Shown here: positions 56,467 through 64,000 of the stretch, piece by piece
Layout: each line of letters begins with the position of its first letter
Position numbering within the stretch: the first letter of the stretch is position 1
NCBI RefSeq assembly: GCF_022539665.2
Contig: NC_081338.1
Span: 4,029,679 to 4,093,678 of the forward strand
Length of the DNA stretch: 64,000 nucleotides
Direction of reading: 5' to 3'
From: Daphnia carinata
Lineage: Eukaryota > Arthropoda > Branchiopoda > Diplostraca > Daphniidae
Notes under the pieces: model-generated
What the model saw: the letters and a program-made list of their open reading frames with translations, nothing else
Database searches by the model: none
Told to the model about the DNA's origin: nothing
Position numbers and translations under genes: made by a program

Positions 56467-56997
56467 CTAGTACGAAATACCGTTGTCGTAAACAGCTACA
56501 TCATCAGCACTTAACTGATAATAAACAGCGTATGGAATTGGATTGTACGGTGTCTGCTTAGGAACTTGTGCCAGCCAAAAATACAATGGATCATCCTCGG
56601 ATCGGTAGTTGGGATTCATCCGGTAAGCCCCGAAGAAAGTATCCGGATAGTTTGGCCCTCCTTTGCCGTTCTTTTCGGGAAATCCCATGTTGTGCGGTTT
56701 ATCGACTGTACCGACCTTTCTCCAGTCCGCCCCTGTTCGTTGAATGTCTATCCCCGTCTTGTATCTCTGAACGATTAAGTGTATGATTCTTCTAAATTTT
56801 CTCAGAAACGTAGAGTTAGTGCAGTAAAACTTACATAAGGATCAACTTCTGGCGTAGGTAATCCGTGACAGACGGACGTATACGCAGCAAACACAAATAT
56901 CGATGCCAGAAAGACGACCTGTGGCGGTAATGTCTAATCACTGCTGGGACGTGTTAGGCAAAAAGAAAACTGAGTTTAAATTGGCAGATACCTTCAT
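56467..56997 (-). CDS. Small secreted protein without RR domain
   Basis: Minus-strand exons 56997-56992 (ATG AAG), 56918-56835 and 56766-56467 encode 129 residues. The signal peptide is about 1-20 (MKVVFLASIFVFAAYTSVCHG). The spacer is LPTPEVDPY, again ending in Tyr before a phase-0 intron. The mature part has no RR motif: RYKTGIDIQRTGADWRKVG, then KPHNMGFPEKNGKGGPNYPD, a Tyr-rich middle (YRMNPNYRSEDDPLYFWL) and an end rich in Tyr and Asp. I do not recognise the family. Gene plan and promoter match the cuticle array, so co-expression and a cuticle-related role are likely but inferred. Confidence 0.82.
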
Positions 56998-57034
56998 GAC
57001 GCTTCACGGCTTCAATTCTGGATTCGAGGAGTAA

Positions 57035-57074
57035 AACTGACGAACTTCGTCGAATGGTCGTCACCTTTTATATA
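57035..57074 (-). promoter_or_regulatory. TATA box and TCAGTT initiator
   Basis: Minus-strand TATATAA (57074-57068) precedes TCGTCAGTTTT (TCAGTT at 57040-57035). Confidence 0.8.
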
Positions 57075-60000
57075 GATGCGTACACAGTCCCGCGTGAGTG
57101 GTTGCTTTACTTGAGGGTTGTAAAAATTGCGCCATTTACGTCCGATGTCGGCGACATTTTGGAGTCACCCGTGCAGGTAAAAAAAAAATCTACCGCTTTC
57201 GCCATACTTACATGGACTTTTAACCCTTTTTTTTTAGCTCTGGGAAGCTGAAATAGCCTAGTGTTTTACATTGGCAAACCCACAGCAGAAACGGGATATA
57301 CGGGTGACGTATTAGCCCTTCAAAAATTTGGCCATTGAGGCTAAATATAACAACATACTTTTGTTTGCATTCCATTTAATGTTGTATCTCAATTAAGCAA
57401 TAAAACGTTTTTGTTTACTTCAAGGTTAATGGCGGTTTCTTCACTATGGAGAACGCAATAGTCACAATTCACAAAAGGTTTAAAGCGCTAGGCTAACATA
57501 CATTTATTACTTAGCAATAGCGGTGGAAGCAATAGATTCTTGTCGAGATTCTTGTGTACGTAAAGTGACAGTAAAACAGTGTAAAGCCAAATTGGGTATT
57601 GCCGTCTTTTATTCAAATTATGTGATTGCACAAATGTGCATATGCCCTGCCGACACTGTCAGCAGCAAATATTAGCATTTGTATACCTGAAAAAGCATAA
57701 TTTCTTTACAGGCGAATTCTAATTACTTAATAGCATTTTTCGTCCCCTCACCCAGAGATAAGTCCTCACCCGCATGTTATCAGTCTCCTAGCCATGCTTC
57801 CATCTAGCGCTAGTCGATATAAACGGTTTCACAGACTACACAGATCGGCGACTCTTGTCCAATGTAGACAGTAGCACACCAACGCCATCTAATCAAATAT
57901 ATGAAGATGAAATATTTTAAGGCGGGTTGCGCGGATGCTTCTGTTTAGACTACCCTTATCCTACGGGGTCAGCACTGCATCGTAAAGGTAGGACGAATGT
58001 GATCGAGCATGTTGTCATTTTGTTGCATCGCGTGTCTCAATGTGCTACCCACTCTCCAGTGGTCCAATTTCAATAATTTTGATATTACAGGCTAAAAGCA
58101 AACGAGTTTTACAATGGCAGAAAAGGATAACTAAGGAATAAGTTTCGTAACTAAGTCTAATAGTCACGCGATTTCATCTGTGTTCAAGTAGCCAAGGGCA
58201 TGCACCGTAGGAATTGTTTGACATTTGCGTCACAAATGTTTTTCTGATCACCAATGACCAAAATCAAATGTTTTTTCATTTGTTTCTAGCTATTATGCTG
58301 CGAATCTGCATGGAGTTCAAGAATCGCGATTCAATTTGATATACAGAATAAAATCTGTGAACATCCTGTACACCTGTTTTCAATATGCAACATTGATTTC
58401 AGGACACATAAAATTTGGCTTCCTGTAATGGTGTTAAGGTATCTGCAAGAACCCATTCATTTCCATAGATGCATATTCATATTTTTGTGTGATAATGACT
58501 GGTTTCAAAACAGAGGAAGTAACCCAACCAGCTAAGTGTGATGTGACCAATTTGTAATGCTTTACAACACTAAAAGTGTTTACTTCTAGCAGGTTAGTAA
58601 AACAAACTAAAGTAATTTTAAAACTATTATGGAAACTATGTTTTCTCTTTCACCACATGCCTGCAGGTCTATTTGGTCTATGCATAAAGGCTCTTGTGTG
58701 AAAGAAGTAGCATTATCACCATATCTGATACTATGAGCTTCCCAAACATAAAATCTAACAGCTCGTAAGAATTTTTACAGGTTAAACAGGATTACATTTC
58801 ATGTGTAATTCTTTCAAGTTCTAACATTGTGGAATAGTTTGCATAAAACTGGTTGAAAGGTGGGTTTGTTAAGCTGTGACTACTACTCAAAAATAACTAA
58901 TGGTTTTAGCCAAGTTGTTGCATTAATGAATTATTCAAAATATTTAATTTGATCTATTACAGCATCTGCGTCATTTGTAATGTTTCGAAGCACTTATAGA
59001 TGGCGTTGCGTTCTCTAATCGATATGGAGCGTTGGTGTCATCTCGATTTCTGAAATGTTCGAATCGATGTCCTCAAACCATAAACCAAATCGATAGAATC
59101 GATGGCGCCATCCATTTTTATTGAAGACCACGTAAACCGGCTGTTCAACGTGCAGCATGCATGAAATTCAGCTTCATGTAGTTGTGCTTAAGGTATAATC
59201 AAAACGAACATTGATATCCATACAGGGTTGGGAATTTTTTTTTATTATATTGAATGGTGGTATTTTTACAGAGTGATCAGGATAACAACAATGTTAAATG
59301 AACTAGAGATTGAAATGCTGGAGGTTATAAAAGTGTAATGCTAAGCATTTGAAAACCTGGTGAAAAAAGAGAAAACGTAACCTTGAACAAATAGCCTAGA
59401 AAGACATCGCTTTGGCAAGTAATTATGTGTTCATTTTCTGAAGGAGAGTAATATGAGGGACCTTAGATGAAATCGTCACAGATTATCTAGTTAGCAATCT
59501 TCTTGTTTTTGCTCTTCCTGTTAGATGTCAATGTTAAACAACCTTTTACAATTCTTATAACTTTTTTTCACTTAGCCATGCTCAATTAAAATCACATTTA
59601 CTAACCTTGAAAAACCATTTTTCAAGTTTTACAGGGATGACGTTTCCCACTTGGCTGGTATTTCGGTGACCAGGAGACATCTAATGTTTGAGAGATACAG
59701 CAAAAATGAAGTAAGTGTGAAGCAAATGGACTCGACTGAGATCCATTTATCTAGTAGTTAGTTAATATGTTCATTAATGTTGAATTTGTATGATGATGCA
59801 TCTGGTCAGAGTGTTGATAAGAATTTCAGGGCGTCTGCTGGAGGTGTTATTGTTGCGAACTTTGATGTAAATCTCACTAGCTTGACCAAAAGAACAGGAC
59901 AGCTGAAAACTTCTGTCACAGAAATAGTTAAGCGACACTGTCAACATGTTGATCGAATAACTATGAAGAAAATATAGCTCAGTCTTATTGATGCCCAGGA

Positions 60001-60352
60001 CTATTACTGCTAGACAGGTATGTCTGTTATTCTTCTTTCCACAAAAGGTTTCCATTTTAGATCTACGTTAAAGTTGATCGAGCCAGATACACATATTTGT
60101 GCAATCGCTTCCACTAATTCCAAACACGAGACTAAATTTTAGCTCAAATGAATGTTATGTATAAACATTTTTTAAATTTTTAGCCATTTTAAAATCGGGC
60201 ATTCGTCGCTGTTCCGTAGACGGTGACTAATTACAGCTCACGCAGTCCAGGCGTATTCAGTAATGTCATTGTGATCTCCGGCATACAAAACACAATCGAA
60301 AAGAGCGTCGGAAGGTATTAGTTCTCTTCATGCATTAATTCGCCATTACCGT
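57075..60352. other. Intergenic region right of the cuticle array
   Basis: No convincing gene. It has a concentration of TAGATGG-type sites (near 57801, 57884 and 58997) and ATCGAT/CGATA motifs (near 57813, 59020 and 59062-59101). A possible exon at 59635-59710 (acceptor ACAG, donor GTAAGT) reads DDVSHLAGISVTRRH and continues open. Another open stretch lies at 59777-59977. Neither is recognised. Confidence 0.4.
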
Positions 60353-60568
60353 TTGCACACTAGGTGGTGCTGTCTACAGTTTGCGCTAGATGGTGCTGGC
60401 AACAGCTTTGCGCTAGATGGTGCTGGCAACAGCTTTGCGCTAGATGGTGCTGGCAACAGCTTTGCGCTAGATGGTGCTGGCAACAGCTTTGCGCTAGATG
60501 GTGTTGACAACAGCTTTGCGCTAGATGGTGCTGGCAACAGCTTTGCGCTAGATGGTGCTGGCAACAGC
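60353..60568. repeat. 27-bp minisatellite with CTCF-like cores
   Basis: Seven near-perfect tandem copies of a 27-bp unit start at 60380, 60407, 60434, 60461, 60488, 60515 and 60542, each containing GCGCTAGATGGTGCTGGCAA. One diverged copy precedes them (60353-60379) and reads CACTAGGTGGTGCTG. The unit at 60488 has GTTGACA in place of GCTGGCA. The core resembles the CTCF consensus (YAGRKGG followed by C-R-S), with the first, diverged unit fitting best. The array is open in frames on both strands, but this is a by-product of the 27-bp period. Confidence 0.8.
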
Positions 60569-60925
60569 CTTACACTACGCGTTGGTTAACCGCTTAAGTG
60601 TATCTGTGGGTAGTTTACATTTTCTTTTTCTGACGGTGCACGCTGAAGGTCTTCTCATATTAGGTAATATTATAATCATTGTTTCAGACGTTGATTGTAC
60701 TTTAAAATATATATTTTTAAATCATCTTTTTAAAATAGATTTTTCTTGTATTTATTTTAGGTATCCGTTTGTGGTTCAACAGAAGTTTAATGGAAAAGCT
60801 TTGAAGTGAATCATAGGCTATTAAGTAAAAGAAATTGCGTAATGAATGGCGGATGTGGCGTTCGCTTTCCACAAAGGTCTCACGTTTTAACATAATTATA
60901 TCAGCTAAATTACCTTTTTCTTTAG

Positions 60926-61205
60926 TTTGATGAAAGGTCTTGCTGTGAGTACCCACCCAATTATCGTTTTTACGATGAGTCTAAGCGGTGCTATCTTGTC
61001 TCCATGGGGTATCAATTTACCAACATTTTATGATTGACAGTTTGAAAGTAGTATCTTCATTCCTTTTACAGGTGGGAGACTGGTATGACGAATTCAGGCC
61101 AGTGCCCATTGAATAACTGGCATGGCGTGTGTCAATGCGGCGATCATAGTCTGCTCTTATTCAAGGAAGACGACAGGTGCCACCGTATCTATGCCATTTT
61201 TTTTC
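60926..61205 (+). CDS. Cys-rich exon pair, DUF4789-like (partial gene)
   Basis: Two exons join in phase. 60926-61008 (TTTAG acceptor, GTATCA donor) reads SCCEYPPNYRFYDESKRCYL. The second starts at 61072 (ACAG) and reads GQCPLNNWHGVCQCGDHSLL then FKEDDRCHRIY. Cys spacing (CC, CY, GQC, VCQC, RC) resembles arthropod DUF4789 proteins, typically secreted and Cys-rich, as I recall that family. The 5' exons and signal peptide were not found, and the 3' end is uncertain: the open frame runs to a TAG at 61211-61213, or splicing may occur at a GTATCT near 61187. Confidence 0.45.
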
Positions 61206-62771
61206 TTATCTAGGTCTTTCAATGGCAAGCGGTATGCCGTTGATGTTCGTCATATAAAAACACTTGGATGGGAAGCCGCGTAAACAATACATTCAGGAAG
61301 CTGTGACATGTGATGAAAAGGAACTGCTTAAGTGGATCGTCTGTGGGGAATGCTTTAACAATTTTGATAAAGTTGTCCTCCAGGTAAGCCATTTTTCGAA
61401 ACAGTATTTTATGATTTGAAAATATCTATTGAGTTTGCTATAGGTTAGGTAAAAGTTAATGGGAAAAATTTTGTATTGTACTTTTCCTTTTTTTCCTGGT
61501 TTTTTTTTATTTATCAGAGAACTACATAGCTATCAAAATCTCAAACAATGTATGTAAGGACAGTTATGGCATAATGGTAGCATGCTGTACTACAATGTGA
61601 AAGGTCTGTGGTTCGAATCCCATAATGGTTAATATTGCTTGGCGCGGTCGTCCCAGAAAATATCTGGAACGCTGGCGTGGTCGTCCCAGAAAAAATCTGG
61701 GATGCCCCCGATCGTCGAGAAGGAAGAATTTTTCCTTTTTTGCCATTTTTCGTTATTTCGACAAATAAACATGTGCTGTGAAGAAAAATACGCGCCTGGC
61801 GAATCCGAGTATTGAACCCTAGTCCTTTCTCGAGGAATCCATCAATCTTATATTCCAAATTTTTCTTGTTGCATGCAGCCAAAACCAATTTAGGCTATTG
61901 TTTACATAAAGTTGTTTACATCAATTTAAAGAAGTAAACATTACATTTCCACCTTCTGAGCCACATTTCCAATGTTTTGTAGTTCTGATCCTTCTGTAAG
62001 AAAAAACTTGTTTCTCTGCTAATATGCTAGAATTCTACTATACCAATTCCCGAACAGGCTGACAGGTTGTGGTTAGAGAAAGGCCTCATGATTCTTGAAT
62101 TGAAAGCAGGGACACAGCCGGGTCATTTGAAACAAGTAAACGAATATATAATCAGATATTTAAAAAAAAAATGTAAAATGATATGTACAATGAAAGAGCA
62201 GTACAGCATCTGAGGCTGTGCCAGAAGTGGTTATGCTGGAACATGGTGGAAAAAACGTAAAAAGTTATCCTACCCTTGATTGCTGGATTACTTATGTATG
62301 TATGTGTAGCTATGTTCCTGAAATGCACACTGTGAACGTGACAACATTCACTACGAAAGCAACAAAAGGAACCAAAGCTATGCAAACATACGACACGATA
62401 GTTTGTGTGATACCGAATTGTCTACGTCAAATAGGTTGTGGAAGAGTTCCATAAGTCGACTGTTGTTGCACGCAACTGGACAACAAGTGGAAGTGGAACG
62501 GCGCGGCAAGAGACGAAACGGATTAAACGCCACGTGATATCTAACAACAAACAGGGATCCATTATGGCAATCCGTTTCACACACAAAAAAAAAAAAATTT
62601 CACCAAAAAAAAAAAAAAATCACACTTTTTCTTTTTTTCCGACACGTAGCCATCTACCGCTCAGACTCGTTATTACTCGCGTAGGCAATTTCAGTCCATT
62701 GGATGCCATTCGCAGTTAGTTCAGTAGCGTGGATGGAGAGAATAACGCGTGGCTGGAGGAACAATTGAAAA
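61206..62771. other. Possible exons and a repeat; no complete gene
   Basis: Possible exons are one ending 61383 (reads KELLKWIVCGECFNNFDK, donor GTAAGC) and 62058-62135 (ADRLWLEKGLMILELKAG, phase 0, donor GTAAAC). An open stretch at 62218-62454 contains PEVVMLEHGGKNVK. They could belong to one decayed or unrecognised gene. The tRNA-derived repeat at 61564-61702 lies between. The last 70 bp hold the probable 5' untranslated region of the coiled-coil gene. Confidence 0.35.
61564..61702 (+). mobile_element. tRNA-derived SINE-like element with two repeated hairpins
   Basis: The head has a pol III A box (TGGCATAATGG at 61567-61577) and a perfect B box (GGTTCGAATCC at 61610-61620) with tRNA-like spacing, but the T stem does not pair properly, so it is not a working tRNA. 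The body has two tandem copies (61641 and 61673) of GGCGTGGTCGTCCCAGAAAA followed by a TCTGGGA-type arm, each able to fold into a hairpin. The right boundary is uncertain; up to about 61900 may belong to it. Confidence 0.5.
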
Positions 62772-64000
62772 ATGGATAAGATAATACAACAAAAGGATGG
62801 TAAGTATAAACATTATTATATTGGTTTTCAATTATTAATTGTTGTTTATTAGATCAAATTATGAAGCTGCAGGCCCAATTATTGGAACAACACAAAATAT
62901 TAGATAACAGCAAAGCTAAGGATGGTAAGGCCTAATACGTAATGATTCTATTTATTTGCTTTTATTCATTTGTGTTTTGTAGCTCAAATTTTGAGTCTAC
63001 AAGCTCAGCTAGGGGAAAAGAACAAATTGGAACGCAACAGTTTCCAAACAGTGAAGGAGGTTTTTCCAAACTCATCCCTAACTGAACATGAGGATGAATT
63101 GGCATTAGGCGAACACAGTCAGGTACCTAAACTTTTCAAATAAGAATTCAAAATAAGTATAGAATTTTAACAGACAATTATTTATTGTTTAGTTATTCAG
63201 TCCACCACCTGACAGTGTGTTAAAGTTAAATTCTGTTAGTGCTGCACTAAAAGAATTGTTAGTAATAAGTCCATGCAGCGAAGGAAGTGAACAATTGTGG
63301 GACCGTATTTGGGCTGAAAATGGGTGTGGTACGGAAACCCAGAAACAGCACGGGTTCAACATAAAACATGAATTAGGTACTTTTCGGTTTTTTGTCTATC
63401 GAAAAAGTATTTTTAATGCTATTATTTTGCATTCACAGAATTTTAGTGGGGGATCAAGTCAAGTCTGGAAGTGTTACAGGATGGAAGAGTGAGCCTACAG
63501 TTGAAAAACACTGAAAGTGCATTACCATTAAGGTATGAGGTAAAGTAATAGAGTATGCAAATTGTCTAATGAGAAGTACCATCTTGTGTGAATGAATCCT
63601 GTGTAACAGCAATCCTTTATAGTTCTGTCACAGCTAGAAGCCTCAAATAATTCTGCTTCTCTTGCTAAAGAACAACTTGTCCTTTACGTTCAGAGTGTTG
63701 GTGAAGCTGGGTACTTAAATGGCCCTAAAGATGTTTCATTTCGTTGGCATTGCAGCGATGAACATCATACATGGATTTTTTAGGTATGAAAGGAATTTTC
63801 TTGAAAATTTTTTGAATTTATGACAAAGCATTTCTCCTGCTTTTTGCCAACCATGTCTAATCTAAAAAAAAAATTTATCCAATAGGAAAGGATTTTCAGC
63901 ATACTGGGAACACAACTATCAACAATGCAACATTCTAGGGGTGCTATTTTATCATTCAAGAGCCTTATACAATGATTTTCATCCGCAATTTGTATGGCCT
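62772..64000 (+). CDS. Coiled-coil protein of unknown function, 3' part uncertain or off the right edge
   Basis: Exons 62772-62799, 62853-62924, 62983-63122 and 63193-63376 join in phase: MDKIIQQKD, DQIMKLQAQLLEQHKILDNS, AQILSLQAQLGEKNKLE, then an acidic linker, and LFSPPPDSVLKLNSVSAALK followed by a stretch with LWDRIWAENGCG. No signal peptide or TATA box; a TTCAGTA initiator-like sequence lies near 62718. Exons 1-3 share phase 1 and exons 2 and 3 share QIxxLQAQL, indicating exon duplication. Beyond 63376 the model is unclear: splicing to 63445 gives a short tail ending at TGA, while 63610-63783 encodes SLAKEQLVLYVQSVGEAGYL in a frame ending at TAG, and a further open exon begins near 63887. 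I do not recognise the family; a regulatory or transposon-related protein is possible. Confidence 0.5.

Noticed and set aside
60353-60568. CRISPR array or short repeat protein
   Set aside because: The 27-bp copies are directly adjacent with no spacers, so this is a minisatellite. The ALDGAGNSF frame and its antisense exist only because the period is divisible by three.
61564-61628. Functional tRNA gene
   Set aside because: A and B boxes are good, but the T stem does not pair and the anticodon arm is not convincing; tRNA-derived repeat preferred.

Overview
The window reads as arthropod nuclear DNA, most likely a branchiopod crustacean such as Daphnia. Reasons: dense short genes with introns mostly under 100 nt, promoters with a TATA box about 30 bp from an arthropod TCAGTT initiator, and a long array of Rebers-Riddiford (RR) cuticle protein genes of the pro-resilin-like type. 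The species is inferred; no database search was possible. All spliced models were built by eye from splice sites, phase and family similarity.

Layout. 1-336: 5' end of a secreted, probably cuticular gene running off the left edge. 337-11343: three unrelated genes: a small bHLH factor of the TCF21/23/24 group (4453-5144), a secreted IL-17-like cytokine (6162-6716), and a homeobox gene matching rough (7863-11343). 13288-57074: the cuticle gene array. It holds 20 RR genes: seven on + (13.4-24.7 kb), seven on - (25.0-41.5 kb), two on + (42.4-44.8 kb), four on - (45.6-53.7 kb). It also holds a 1,370-residue low-complexity secreted protein (26.6-30.9 kb), a decayed RR fragment (47.6 kb) and a 129-residue non-RR secreted protein (56.5-57.0 kb). 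57.1-64.0 kb: a different landscape without TATA/TCAGTT promoters, with a 27-bp minisatellite carrying CTCF-like cores, a tRNA-derived repeat, scattered possible exons and a coiled-coil gene cut by the right edge.

Nearly every array gene has one plan: a tiny first coding exon (usually ATG AAG), a phase-0 intron, a second exon with the rest of the signal peptide and a short spacer ending in Tyr, a phase-0 intron, then one exon with the chitin-binding RR domain and a Pro/Ala/Tyr/Lys-rich tail. The products are expected to be secreted by epidermis, bind chitin through the RR domain and contribute Tyr-rich, cross-linkable tails to the cuticle. Shared promoters suggest co-expression, probably in the moult cycle.

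Most notable: a one-base frameshift in the 20.8-kb RR gene, a nonsense codon in the 38.7-kb RR gene, an exon with more than 30 KYEAP-like pentapeptides at 46.3-46.9 kb, promoter blocks kept at constant spacing among paralogues, an AU-rich 3' element shared by three genes, and a CTCF-like tandem array beyond the end of the cuticle domain.
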